Positions 8,122 to 16,335 of a DNA stretch of 41,499 bases are shown piece after piece. The DNA comes from Rhizosphaericola sp047606825. Lineage in GTDB: Bacteria; Bacteroidota; Bacteroidia; Chitinophagales; Chitinophagaceae. Location: positions 1 to 41,499 of the forward strand of contig JASGDY010000025.1 of the NCBI GenBank assembly GCA_047606825.1. The letters are read 5' to 3'. Each line of letters begins with the position of its first letter. The first letter of the stretch is position 1. The notes under the pieces are model-generated. The model was not told the DNA's origin. It saw only the letters and a program-made list of their open reading frames with translations, and did not search any database. The position numbers were made by a program, and so were the translations under genes.

Positions 8122-9306
8122 CTAAAGCCAATGCACCAAATCCTTAAAAAACAACTTATACAAAATAAGTATCGGAACTATCTCTACGCTGCAAAGGTAT
8201 AAAAAAAAGTGGAACGCATTTAATTGCAGATTTCTTGCAATAACTGAAAAGCTGACGACATAGCGGTACAGAAGAAGTACGACCAACAATATACTGCCAA
8301 GCGTGGCAATATACTGGCTGAGCAAAGGGTTGTCCGCAAAAGCAAAAACAAGTATCGCCGGCAGGCACAGCACACCTACAATCTTGTTGACCAGAAACAC
8401 GACATACATGTAGGTATTGGCATCATCCGATGCATCGAAAATCCAACCGAAAAGATAGATGGTCAGGAACTTGACTAGGTAGATGGCCGCGAAAGCGAGA
8501 CTACCCAATAGCCATAGCTGCCAAAAGGCAAACGACAGTTTTTGCGGCTGTTCGATAAGCAATGTTCCCAACAGTCCTGCCGACAGGCAGAACAACAGGT
8601 TAAGCAGCAGGGACGGCAGGTTGTTCTGCCCGATAGTGTATTCGTTCCTGTCCATGGAGGAAAAAGAAACGAGGTTGCGGAACAGCTTGTCCGTGTAGTC
8701 GGGAAATGTCGTGCGGACAATGCCGTACAACAGGAAAACACCGCAGACAATGAAGAACAACGTGTCCTTGGACTGGTAAGGATGGCGCGTGTCGATGACA
8801 TAGATTGGTTTGGCCCTCAACGGTAGGTAAGGGACGGCTATGGTCTTTTCGAAAAGCGAGTCGGCTTTTTTGCCGATGACGCGCGGCACGACGGTCTCCT
8901 TTTTCGTGGTATCTTTCACGGCCTTATGCGGGCGCGGTGCCGTATTTGCACTGTCTTTGTGCGGTATGGGTGCAACGGGAGGGGTCGTTGTTTTCTTTTT
9001 GGCAAGACTGTCTGTCCTGCTTGTTGCCAACGGACGGTGTTGCTCGGAGTCTTTTTTAACGGATGTATCTGTATGGGTCGAGCCGACGCTTGTTTTCAGT
9101 TTGGAGGTGTCTTTTTTGGGTACTGCTTTTTTAGCCGTATCTTTTTTATGGACTGTCTGGGCGGGTCTATGGACGGAATCTACCTGTTGCGCGCGCAGGT
9201 GCAGCAGCGGAACAAAAACGGCCAAGAACAGCAGCACCAGACATACCAACGCATGGCTGTCTGTATTTTTCGCCCTGTTATTTCCTGACCAATGGTTGCT
9301 GCGCAT
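8122..9306 (-). CDS. DUF4271 domain-containing membrane protein
   Basis: This 394-residue protein has a signal-like hydrophobic helix (about 22-38) ending near LRAQQ. A long Lys/Thr/Ser/Pro-rich low-complexity stretch follows to about residue 150, and then a C-terminal domain with six or so membrane helices. The second half (HPYQSKDTLFF, DANTYMYVVFLVNKIVGV and EIVPILILYKL) is typical of DUF4271. Its function is unknown; it is regularly found next to hemD in Bacteroidota, as here. I use the ATG at 9306; a start 11 codons upstream would overlap the amylase stop region. The Lys-rich linker is periplasmic if the first helix is a cleaved signal. Confidence 0.82.
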   Translation of the reverse strand: MRSNHWSGNNRAKNTDSHALVCLVLLFLAVFVPLLHLRAQQVDSVHRPAQTVHKKDTAKKAVPKKDTSKLKTSVGSTHTDTSVKKDSEQHRPLATSRTDSLAKKKTTTPPVAPIPHKDSANTAPRPHKAVKDTTKKETVVPRVIGKKADSLFEKTIAVPYLPLRAKPIYVIDTRHPYQSKDTLFFIVCGVFLLYGIVRTTFPDYTDKLFRNLVSFSSMDRNEYTIGQNNLPSLLLNLLFCLSAGLLGTLLIEQPQKLSFAFWQLWLLGSLAFAAIYLVKFLTIYLFGWIFDASDDANTYMYVVFLVNKIVGVLCLPAILVFAFADNPLLSQYIATLGSILLVVLLLYRYVVSFSVIARNLQLNAFHFFLYLCSVEIVPILILYKLFFKDLVHWL

Positions 9307-9320
9307 AGTTGCAAAACTGC

Positions 9321-10808
9321 TTATTTTTTCCTTACCCACACACTTACGGAGGAGCTATTTACGAAAAATTTTCCTTTTCCTTTTTCATCCAGGCGTACCT
9401 CGTCTTCCCTGTTTTGTAGAAAATCACGGAAAACGATGCCCGCAAAATCATTTCCCAATTCCAGTTCCTTAAAACCCTCGTCACCGTTGGAGAGGATGAC
9501 GACGCAACCCTCGTGGGCATCGTCGCCCGTGCGCCGCCACGCAATACAGTTGTTGTGGTCAAAATAGTCCACCTCCGCGCCATAGGCAAAAAGTTGCCTT
9601 GCCGTCATCAATGCGTAGATTTTGTCTACCACGGGCAAAAATACCTCCACGTCCTTGCCGTCGTTGCCTTTGTCTGTATAGACCGAACCGTACACGTCGG
9701 GCAGGAACACGCAGGGATACCCTTTCTCACGCAGCAATATCAGCGCGTAGGCCAATGGCTTGAACCACGGCTCCACGGGATTTTCCAGCGACTGCAAGGG
9801 CTGCGTGTCGTGGTTGGCGACAAGCGTCACGGCTAGGTCGGGATTGGACTGCACCAGCGTGTTGGCAAAGATTTCCGTGAGATTGTAGTCCTTCTTTTGG
9901 CGGCTCGCATTGTGGAAATTATTTTGCAACGGCGCGTCGAACAAGTGCATCCGTCCCTCGGTATGATCGATGTAAGCGACCAGTTCGGAATCGTCATAGC
10001 TCCAGTATTCCGCGACAAAAAAGCAGTCCTTGCTCACCTCATTCCTGACAAAATCTATCCATTCCTTGAAAAAATCGTAGTTGATATGCTTGACCGCATC
10101 GAGACGGACGCCGTCAAAGCGCGCCGTTTCATGGTACCATTTAATCCAGTCTTTGAGATGCTGCCTTACCGCAGGATTACGGAACTCAACGTCGCAGCCC
10201 ATTAGAAAATCGTAGTTGGCGTTCTCGTCCGATACGTTTTCCTCCCAGCCGTCACCATATTGGTTGAGGATGGAAAAAATGCCGCTCGTCCCGTTGCCGT
10301 TTTCGTCCGTGATATAGTCGATGCCGCTGAAGCACTGGAAGTCCCATTCAAAATCGGAATACTGATGACTCCTTCCGGGAAAACGGAATCTGGTAAATGC
10401 CCTTCCCATGAAAGGTTCTCCTGCTTTTTCGACACGGTTGTCATCGTCCACACGCACCATTTTGACCGTTTCCTCCTCGTCGCCGCCCATCTTATGGTTA
10501 AGGACAACGTCCACATAGACCATGATGTCCAGTTGATGAAGCGCATCTATCGCTGCGATGTATTCGTCCTTGGTGCCGTATTTGGTCGAGGTGGTGCCTT
10601 TCTGGTCAAATTCGCCCAAGTCATAGAGGTCATACACATCATATCCAATCGATTTTGCACCGTTGGCTCCTTTGTAGGCAGGTGGCAACCATACAGCGGT
10701 AATACCTTTTTTCTTCAAGTCTTCCGCATTGGCGACCAATTCGTTCCACAATTTTTTCTCTTCGTCCAGATACCAGTGGAAGCCCTGCAGCAATGTCCCG
10801 TTTTGCAT
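9321..10808 (-). CDS. Cytoplasmic alpha-amylase (GH13)
   Basis: This 495-residue protein is a GH13 amylase resembling the cytoplasmic AmyS-type subfamily. It opens with NGTLLQGFHWY, without any signal peptide. GH13 conserved regions are present: DVVLNHK (100-106), FDGVRLDAVKH with nucleophile D237, FFVAEYWSY with acid/base E267, and VANHDTQP with H333/D334. Calcium-binding residues lie in the insert after VVLNHK. It cleaves alpha-1,4-glucans inside the cell, probably glycogen or imported maltodextrin. The start at 10808 is chosen because ten upstream codons encode an aromatic run from the A-rich repeat. Its stop is 14 nt before the DUF4271 start, so the two may be cotranscribed. Confidence 0.93.
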   Translation of the reverse strand: MQNGTLLQGFHWYLDEEKKLWNELVANAEDLKKKGITAVWLPPAYKGANGAKSIGYDVYDLYDLGEFDQKGTTSTKYGTKDEYIAAIDALHQLDIMVYVDVVLNHKMGGDEEETVKMVRVDDDNRVEKAGEPFMGRAFTRFRFPGRSHQYSDFEWDFQCFSGIDYITDENGNGTSGIFSILNQYGDGWEENVSDENANYDFLMGCDVEFRNPAVRQHLKDWIKWYHETARFDGVRLDAVKHINYDFFKEWIDFVRNEVSKDCFFVAEYWSYDDSELVAYIDHTEGRMHLFDAPLQNNFHNASRQKKDYNLTEIFANTLVQSNPDLAVTLVANHDTQPLQSLENPVEPWFKPLAYALILLREKGYPCVFLPDVYGSVYTDKGNDGKDVEVFLPVVDKIYALMTARQLFAYGAEVDYFDHNNCIAWRRTGDDAHEGCVVILSNGDEGFKELELGNDFAGIVFRDFLQNREDEVRLDEKGKGKFFVNSSSVSVWVRKK

Positions 10809-10809
10809 A

Positions 10810-10832
10810 AAATAAAAGTAAAAAGGTAAAAA
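10810..10832. repeat. Copy of the dispersed A-rich intergenic repeat
   Basis: It reads AATAAAAGTAAAAAGGTAAA just upstream of the amylase start. AACGCTCAATACG about 20 nt further on is the second part of the composite repeat. Confidence 0.55.
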
Positions 10833-10962
10833 TGCCAAAAAAACTAACGCTCAATACGAGTAAGCAATAAATACGAATGTAAACAATGAACATTTTGATG
10901 CAGCACACAATACAACAAAGAGGACGCACTTTTGGTTGAATAGGGCAAACAAGAATATGCGC

Positions 10963-11328
10963 TCAGAATTTTTTTAGGGACAGTTCTCCGCCGTTGTTGA
11001 CACCTATGGCAATGGTATCTATGTCCGCGACCTCGATGCGGAAAGTCGTGTCGATATTCCTTGCTCTGAAATGTACATGTGCGGAATCGCTGTTTTTCGG
11101 GACTTTGCCGAGATAGGAATATTCTCCTCGGTCGCCCTCTTCGGCAACATCCGGGTTAAATTCCGTCGAATTGACTTTGAGGCGGAAGCCGTCGTCATTT
11201 TGGGAAAGCAGGAAGACGTGGATAAAAGACAGGCGGGTATCACTTTCCGGGTGTGTCTTGACAAAATAAACAACAAAACCCATCAATACTATCGCCACAA
11301 TTATTCCAAAAAAAATCACTATTTTCAT
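10963..11328 (-). CDS. Small membrane-anchored hypothetical protein
   Basis: This 121-residue protein begins with one hydrophobic helix (MKIVIFFGIIVAIVLMGFVVYFV, about residues 1-23). A polar domain rich in Asp and Asn follows, so it is probably an N-terminally anchored extracytoplasmic protein. I do not recognise the family. The ATG at 11328 is preferred to an in-frame start 13 codons upstream because the extension contains Cys and aromatic residues that are out of keeping with a signal anchor. It lies divergently from the YjbR gene (87 nt apart) and 154 nt upstream of the amylase gene. Confidence 0.6.
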   Translation of the reverse strand: MKIVIFFGIIVAIVLMGFVVYFVKTHPESDTRLSFIHVFLLSQNDDGFRLKVNSTEFNPDVAEEGDRGEYSYLGKVPKNSDSAHVHFRARNIDTTFRIEVADIDTIAIGVNNGGELSLKKF

Positions 11329-11415
11329 CTGCAAAAATTCATATCGCAAAAAACAAAAGTAAGACATCGGCTACCAAGGTAGCAAACCCATCGCAAAAAA
11401 CCAAATGTTACAGCC

Positions 11416-11739
11416 ATGAACGTGGAATCCATACGCGAATATGCCCTTTCCAAAACAGAAGTGGAAGAGGGTTTCTCTTTTGGGGAAGATACGCTGGTGT
11501 TCAAGACCAGGGGGAAGATATTCCTACTGCTCGCGCTCGACGAGCGGCCCGTACGCTTTAACGTGAAGTGCGACCCGGAAAAAGCGGAGGAGCTGCGCGA
11601 ACAATACACCGCGATACTGCCCGGCTACCACATGAACAAAAAACATTGGAACACAGTCATCGTCGACGGTTCCCTACCACCAATGCTGTTGCGAGAAATA
11701 ATCGACGCTTCCTATCAGCTAGTGCGGGGGAAGAAATGA
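11416..11739 (+). CDS. MmcQ/YjbR family protein
   Basis: This 107-residue protein has the YjbR pattern: an N-terminal helix, EEGFSFGEDTLVFKTRGKIFLLL, then RFNVKCDPEKAEELREQY and the conserved GYHMNKKHWNTVIVDG, ending in an ASYQLV helix. The fold is a small double-wing DNA-binding-like domain (CyaY-like). Its cellular role is unresolved; some members sit in mitomycin resistance loci. Full length for the family. Confidence 0.88.
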   Translation: MNVESIREYALSKTEVEEGFSFGEDTLVFKTRGKIFLLLALDERPVRFNVKCDPEKAEELREQYTAILPGYHMNKKHWNTVIVDGSLPPMLLREIIDASYQLVRGKK

Positions 11740-11922
11740 ATGAGGAAAATTTGAGCATTTGAACATCCATAATACGCCTACAGGCAAAGATAAAAACACG
11801 GCGACCTTCCCAGTCTGCCGTGACGGAAAGCTACTTGTACCGTTGCCTCGACAACTTGAGCCATTTATGTTTATTGGAAAAATTACATTTTCTTTGCACG
11901 ATTATCATTCAACATACTTATC

Positions 11923-12744
11923 ATGGCCTATAATTTACTAAAGGGGAAAAAAGGTATTATCTCCGGTGCACTCAACGCAAACTCTATTGCTTGGAAAGTT
12001 GCCGAAAAAGCACACGAAGAAGGTGCAAGTTTCGTATTGACCAATGCCCCTATCGCGATGCGCATGGGCGAGCTGAACGGTCTGTCCGAAAAAACAGGTG
12101 CGCAGATTATCCCTGCCGACGCGACCAGCGTTGAAGACCTGACCAACCTTTTCGAAAAATCCCAGGAAATACTCGGCGGCAAAGTCGATTTCGTCCTGCA
12201 CTCCATCGGGATGAGCGTCAACGTGCGCAAAAACATTCCCTACGCAGAAGCCAACTACGACTATTTCCAAAAAGGTATCGACGTGTCGGCACTCTCTTTC
12301 CACAAGATGCTGGCGGTCGCCAAGAAACTGGATGCCATCAACGAATGGGGAAGCGTGGTCGCACTGACCTACAATGCTGCACAACGTGCCTATTCCTTCT
12401 ACAACGACATGGCGGACATCAAGGCAATGCTGGAATCCATCGCCCGCAGCTTTGGCTACCACTACGGCATAGAAAAGAAAGTACGTATCAACACGGTATC
12501 CCAATCCCCCACCAAGACCACGGCAGGTAGTGGCATCAAGGGTTTTGGTGACTTCTTTGACTACGCCGACGCCATCTCTCCATTGGGCAACGCTTCAGCA
12601 GAAGACTGCGCCAATTTCTGTATCACGTTGTTCTCCGATCTGACGCGCATGGTTACGATGCAGAACCTTTACCACGACGGCGGCTATTTCACCACGGGCG
12701 TAAGCACGGCGGTTTTGGAGAAAATGGGCATTGAACAGGGTTAA
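11923..12744 (+). CDS. fabI: Enoyl-[acyl-carrier-protein] reductase (NADH)
   Basis: This 273-residue protein is FabI. GIISGALNANSIAWKVAE is the altered Rossmann motif of the family, and DFVLHSIGMS precedes the substrate pocket. The catalytic Y-x6-K pair is Y160/K167, with Y150 in the extra tyrosine position, and VRINTVSQSPTKTTAGSGI forms the substrate-binding loop. The enzyme reduces trans-2-enoyl-ACP in the last step of each fatty acid elongation cycle and is the triclosan target in many bacteria. An upstream sequence TTTATG-19 nt-TTTCTTTG (11864-11896) is a weak match to the Bacteroidetes promoter. A strong terminator follows at 12810. Confidence 0.97.
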   Translation: MAYNLLKGKKGIISGALNANSIAWKVAEKAHEEGASFVLTNAPIAMRMGELNGLSEKTGAQIIPADATSVEDLTNLFEKSQEILGGKVDFVLHSIGMSVNVRKNIPYAEANYDYFQKGIDVSALSFHKMLAVAKKLDAINEWGSVVALTYNAAQRAYSFYNDMADIKAMLESIARSFGYHYGIEKKVRINTVSQSPTKTTAGSGIKGFGDFFDYADAISPLGNASAEDCANFCITLFSDLTRMVTMQNLYHDGGYFTTGVSTAVLEKMGIEQG

Positions 12745-12809
12745 ACAAAAATGATAGACTTCGCATCTCCTCCCTCCTTTAGGAGAGGAAACCAGAGGAG
12801 GGCTTTTAT

Positions 12810-12850
12810 AAAAATCCCGGACATTGTGTCCGGGATTTTTATTTTTTTTT
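12810..12850. terminator. Intrinsic terminator after fabI
   Basis: The stem AAAAATCCCGGACA pairs perfectly with TGTCCGGGATTTTT around a TTG loop (12810-12840), followed by a run of ten T. The A-tract on the other side would also let it work from the opposite direction. Upstream at about 12765-12805 a CTCCTC / GAGGAG pyrimidine-purine palindrome resembles a common Bacteroidetes intergenic sequence. Confidence 0.92.
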
Positions 12851-12906
12851 AGACCCCTTAGATTTCTCTGGAATATTAACGTCGTTTATCGGACAAGAGG
12901 AACTCC

Positions 12907-12966
12907 CATGAAATTTTTCATTCATCCTATGTGTAGTTTATGAATGAAAAATTTCATGTACGTTTG
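12907..12966 (+). promoter_or_regulatory. Promoter with 19-bp inverted repeat before the fucosidase gene
   Basis: A perfect 19-bp inverted repeat has arms at 12907-12925 and 12940-12958, separated by 14 nt. The right arm runs straight into the -7 box TACGTTTG (12959-12966); the -33 position holds TTTA (12937-12940), with an 18-nt spacer. The arm therefore covers the space between the two promoter elements, as an operator would. A sequence matching at 24 of 26 positions (12942-12967) recurs before deoR at 30299-30324. The predicted transcript starts only a few nucleotides before the ATG codons. Confidence 0.7.
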
Positions 12967-12986
12967 GAACTCAAATAATGTATTGC

Positions 12987-14321
12987 ATGAAAAAATATTT
13001 TCTCCTTGTTACAAGTTGTATTGTCTTGACCGTAAACAGTTGGGGGCAGGATGGACACAACCTCGCGGCTAAACAATGGTTTCAGGACGCGCGTTATGGG
13101 ATGTTCATCCATTGGGGACTGTTCAGCCTTTTGGGTGACGGTGAATGGGTTTTGAACAACCGCAACATTCCGTTTGACAATTACAAACTTTTGGAAAAAA
13201 GCTTTAACCCTATTGACTTTGACGCGGACAGATGGGTGGAGATGGCCAAGGCCGGCGGTATGAAATATATCACGTTGGTCACGCGCCACCACGACGGATT
13301 CAGCCTTTGGGATACCAAATATTCCGACTTCAACATCATGCACACGCCTTACAAAAAGGACATAGTCAAACAACTGGCGGACGCTTGCCATAAGCATGGG
13401 CTCAAAATATTTTTTTACTATTCCCTGTTGGACTGGGGACGCAGCGACTATTCATTTACCACGGGACGGACAGGCAAGGGAACAGGCAGAAAAGTACAGG
13501 AAAAATGGGATGACTATATCCAGTTCATGAAAAACCAGTTGACCGAACTCCTAACTCATTACGGTGAAGTCGGCGGCATTTGGTTTGACGGTTATTGGGA
13601 CCAGATGGAAGAAGAAAGCGCGCATCGAAAAGACTCGGACGTGCGCGTTGATTGGCATATTTCTGAAATCTACAACCTCATCCATAAGTTGCAGCCGCAA
13701 TGTCTCGTGGGCAACAACCACCACATGACGCCCTTGCCCGGAGAGGATTTCCAGATGTTCGAACAGGACGTTCCAGGAGAAAACGCGCATGGCCTTAGTT
13801 TCCAAAAACCGTCTTCTCTCCCATTGGAAACCTGCGCAACGATGAACGGTAGCTGGGGTTACAACATCAAGGACGACAACTATAAAAATTTCCCCCAGCT
13901 CATTGCATTGCTGGCAAAATCCGCAGGCGCAGGAGCCAACCTTTTACTCAATATCGGGCCACTGCCCAATGGCGAAGTGCAGCCGCAGTTTTCCAATCGC
14001 ATCGACTCGGTCGGCAACTGGCTACACAAATATGGTGAAACCATCTACAACACCAGCGGTGGATATATCGCCCAGCAAAAATGGGGCGTCATCACCCAGA
14101 CAAAAAACAAACTATACATCCACATACTGAAAAGTCCTGACGGCAATATCGTCCTGCCGTCGTTTCCATTTAAAAAGATAAACGCTATTTATCCGTTTGA
14201 CAATCCAAATAAAAAATTAGACTATAACTTTAAAAACCAGGAACTGGCCATCAAGTCAGATGCGCTGGAAAGCCCGACCAGTAACAACCCTGACAAAATC
14301 ATCGTCATCGACGGAGAATAA
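12987..14321 (+). CDS. Secreted alpha-L-fucosidase (GH29)
   Basis: This 444-residue protein has an N-terminal signal peptide (MKKYFLLVTSCIVLTVNSWG, cleavage near residue 20). The GH29 catalytic barrel follows: ARYGMFIHWGLFSL, KYITLVTRHHDGFSLWDT, the nucleophile D201 in GGIWFDGYWD and ETCATMNGSWGY. A small beta-rich C-terminal domain completes it. The enzyme releases alpha-L-fucose with retention of configuration, in the periplasm or outside the cell. I chose the ATG at 12987 over one three codons upstream because the predicted transcription start would leave almost no leader for the first. No SusCD pair or other glycosidase is adjacent, so it is not in a classical polysaccharide utilisation locus. 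The shared promoter motif suggests control together with deoR. Confidence 0.93.
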   Translation: MKKYFLLVTSCIVLTVNSWGQDGHNLAAKQWFQDARYGMFIHWGLFSLLGDGEWVLNNRNIPFDNYKLLEKSFNPIDFDADRWVEMAKAGGMKYITLVTRHHDGFSLWDTKYSDFNIMHTPYKKDIVKQLADACHKHGLKIFFYYSLLDWGRSDYSFTTGRTGKGTGRKVQEKWDDYIQFMKNQLTELLTHYGEVGGIWFDGYWDQMEEESAHRKDSDVRVDWHISEIYNLIHKLQPQCLVGNNHHMTPLPGEDFQMFEQDVPGENAHGLSFQKPSSLPLETCATMNGSWGYNIKDDNYKNFPQLIALLAKSAGAGANLLLNIGPLPNGEVQPQFSNRIDSVGNWLHKYGETIYNTSGGYIAQQKWGVITQTKNKLYIHILKSPDGNIVLPSFPFKKINAIYPFDNPNKKLDYNFKNQELAIKSDALESPTSNNPDKIIVIDGE

Positions 14322-14430
14322 TTTTAAGGTCGTCGGTAGTCCGTATTATATATTATGTGTGTGCTGATTACCGATGCACAACTTCTGACCCCGATTACGG
14401 GCAACTGACGTTGATTGACAGCCGACAGGG

Positions 14431-14456
14431 ATTTTTGTTTTTGACTTTATACTTTA
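14431..14456. repeat. Copy of the dispersed A-rich intergenic repeat
   Basis: A diverged copy reading TTTTTGACTTTATACTTTA on the plus strand, ending 11 nt before the deacetylase start. Confidence 0.4.
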
Positions 14457-14467
14457 GGCTTATCGCT

Positions 14468-15088
14468 ATGTACCTCATCAAACTACCACGCTGGATCCAA
14501 GGATTTTATCCGAACCGTCTGTTTCAATACGACGCGGACGAAAAGGTTATATACCTGACATTCGACGACGGACCCAACCCGGCAACAACGCCTTTTATAT
14601 TGGACAGTCTGGCACAACATAATGCCAAGGGCAGCTTTTTCTGTATCGGGAAAAATGTGGCGCTGCATGACGATCTGTTCCGAAAAATAAAGCAGAACGG
14701 GCATCTCGTCGCCAACCATACCTACCACCACCTCAACGGCTGGGAAGAAAACGAACATACTTATCTCAACGATTTTGCACAAGCGGACAAACTCATCGAA
14801 AGCGATTTTTTTCGCCCACCTTATGGTCGTATGCGCAAAAAACAGGAACACCTCCTGTTGCAAAAACGCGCATCGCTCAAGGTCGTGATGTGGAGCGTGT
14901 TGAGTGGTGATTTTGACACGCACATTACCGGCGAACAATGCTGGCACAACGTCCAGAAACATACCGACGCAGGCGACATCATCGTCTTCCACGACAGCGA
15001 CAAGGCACGCGAACGACTTGAATATGCGCTACCCAAGACCTTGGAACATTTTTCCCCACTGGGTTTCCGTTTTGACGTGCTGTATTGA
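14468..15088 (+). CDS. Polysaccharide deacetylase family protein (CE4)
   Basis: This 206-residue protein carries the NodB/CE4 motifs: TFDDGP with D33/D34, HxxxH (H84 and H88) in NHTYHHLNGW for metal binding, RPPYG, and IIVFHDS near the C-terminus. CE4 enzymes remove N- or O-acetyl groups from chitin, peptidoglycan or other polysaccharides. No signal peptide is evident after the start is placed at 14468 (MYLIKLPRWIQGFYP), so it could act in the cytoplasm or be exported in another way. An in-frame start 37 codons upstream runs through the A-rich repeat and is rejected. The TatD gene starts 32 nt downstream. Confidence 0.88.
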   Translation: MYLIKLPRWIQGFYPNRLFQYDADEKVIYLTFDDGPNPATTPFILDSLAQHNAKGSFFCIGKNVALHDDLFRKIKQNGHLVANHTYHHLNGWEENEHTYLNDFAQADKLIESDFFRPPYGRMRKKQEHLLLQKRASLKVVMWSVLSGDFDTHITGEQCWHNVQKHTDAGDIIVFHDSDKARERLEYALPKTLEHFSPLGFRFDVLY

Positions 15089-15120
15089 CAAACAAAATGT
15101 TTTGTCCGAACTTTGCGGAC

Positions 15121-15888
15121 ATGAACATAATTGATTCGCATAGCCATCCTTACGTGGAGGAATTTTCCGAAGACAGGGATGCCATGCTGCAACGCGCACG
15201 ACAAGCTGGTATTTCCAAAATATACATGCCGGCCATCGACAGCACGACGCATGGAGCAATGCTGGATTTGGAAAAGGCATATCCCGGTTTTTGTATCGCC
15301 ATGATGGGTTTGCATCCCTGCTCGGTCAATGGCCAATATGAAAAAGAACTGGACATCGTCTACCAATATCTTTTGCAACGGCCCTTTGCTGCCATCGGCG
15401 AAATCGGGCTGGACTATTACTGGGACAAATCCACCGTCGATCTACAGAAAAAAGTATTTAACCAACAGATGCAATGGGCGTTGGATCTGGGCTTGCCGAT
15501 TGTCATCCATGCACGCGAATCTACGATGGACTGCGTAGCAATGGTCAAACCCTTTTCTGATAAAGGTTTGCATGGGATATTCCATTGCTTCGGCGGTTCG
15601 GCCGAGGAAGCAAAAGCCATTGTCGGTTTAGGGTTTCTGTTGGGTATCGGCGGTGTGTTTACGTTCAAAAAAGCCAATATGCCCGAAAACCTCAAAGACA
15701 TCGGCATCGAACACATCGTGCTGGAGACGGACGCGCCTTATCTCGCACCTGTCCCCTACCGTGGCAAACGCAACGAAAGTGCCTACCTGCCTTACATTCT
15801 GAATGCCATCTCCGAGGCAAAAGGCATCGACATGGAAACAATAGCAGACGTCACGACCAAAAACGCGGAAAATTTGTTCAAAATATAA
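15121..15888 (+). CDS. TatD family metal-dependent hydrolase
   Basis: This 255-residue protein opens with NIIDSHSHPY (HxH metal site). It has AIGEIGLDYYWD, IVIHARES, GIFHCFGGS and LETDAPYLAPVPYRGKRNES, the full set of TatD motifs. TatD proteins are amidohydrolase-fold enzymes with 3'-5' DNase/RNase activity reported for some members. The ATG at 15121 is preferred to a TTG at 15085, which overlaps the deacetylase stop. A small palindrome TGTCCG/CGGACA with CTTTG in its loop lies directly before the start and may be part of a weak promoter. It ends 38 nt before tRNA-Ser. Confidence 0.93.
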   Translation: MNIIDSHSHPYVEEFSEDRDAMLQRARQAGISKIYMPAIDSTTHGAMLDLEKAYPGFCIAMMGLHPCSVNGQYEKELDIVYQYLLQRPFAAIGEIGLDYYWDKSTVDLQKKVFNQQMQWALDLGLPIVIHARESTMDCVAMVKPFSDKGLHGIFHCFGGSAEEAKAIVGLGFLLGIGGVFTFKKANMPENLKDIGIEHIVLETDAPYLAPVPYRGKRNESAYLPYILNAISEAKGIDMETIADVTTKNAENLFKI

Positions 15889-15926
15889 AAATAAGCCCTT
15901 ACCTTTGCTCTCCCTTAACAGGAAAT

Positions 15927-16013
15927 AGAGAGGTGCTCGAGCGGTTGAAGAGGCACGCCTGGAAAGTGTGTATGCGGGCAACCGCATCGAGGGTTCGAAT
16001 CCCTTCCTCTCTG
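15927..16013 (+). tRNA. tRNA-Ser (anticodon GGA)
   Basis: The 87-nt cloverleaf has acceptor arms AGAGAGG (15927-15933) and CCTCTCT (16006-16012) with discriminator G. The anticodon stem CACGC/GTGTG encloses the loop CTGGAAA, with anticodon GGA at 15961-15963. A long variable arm (TATGCGGGCAACCGCATC) marks a class II tRNA, and the T loop is TTCGAAT. The 3' CCA is not encoded. It reads UCC/UCU serine codons. The defence block begins just beyond it, so this tRNA may be the integration landmark. Confidence 0.95.
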
Positions 16014-16017
16014 CAAG

Positions 16018-16043
16018 AGTCGCTGGTTGTCAGCGACTTTTTT
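16018..16043 (+). terminator. Intrinsic terminator of tRNA-Ser
   Basis: AGTCGCTG (16018-16025) pairs with CAGCGACT (16031-16038) around a GTTGT loop and runs into six T, 5 nt after the tRNA 3' end. Confidence 0.88.
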
Positions 16044-16335
16044 GTTTACACCCAATATTTTATTTGTAGACAGCTTTTCAACCCGAAGAATTTTTAGGTT
16101 GCTTACACAAGAAGCAGATGTTGCCCCTGATGTTTCAATGTTTCCGAAAACTTCGGATATAGCTCCATTGCTTTTATAGAAAATTATTTTGACGGATTCC
16201 ACATGGATATGCAGAAAGGACTTGCAGAGAAATTGGGGAATTTGTTTTGAATCAATAGTGGAATATGCTTTTCCTGTTGAACTATTCAAGAATCCTGAAC
16301 AGTTCAACAGGGGGGCGAATTTTTCCTCCTGCAAT
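16044..16335. other. Junction between tRNA-Ser and the defence block
   Basis: No supported gene lies here. Both strands carry short open stretches with no recognisable product. A perfect 11-bp inverted repeat, CCTGTTGAACT at 16273-16283 and AGTTCAACAGG at 16301-16311, lies 24 nt beyond the Res stop codon. It may end the defence operon transcript, although no T-tract follows it on the minus strand. I looked for a second copy of the tRNA 3' end at the far side of the block and did not find one. Confidence 0.45.

Noticed and set aside
15915..16334. A minus-strand open frame across tRNA-Ser containing RGRDSNPR.
   Set aside because: This residue run is the well-known false translation of a tRNA-Ser gene on its reverse strand.
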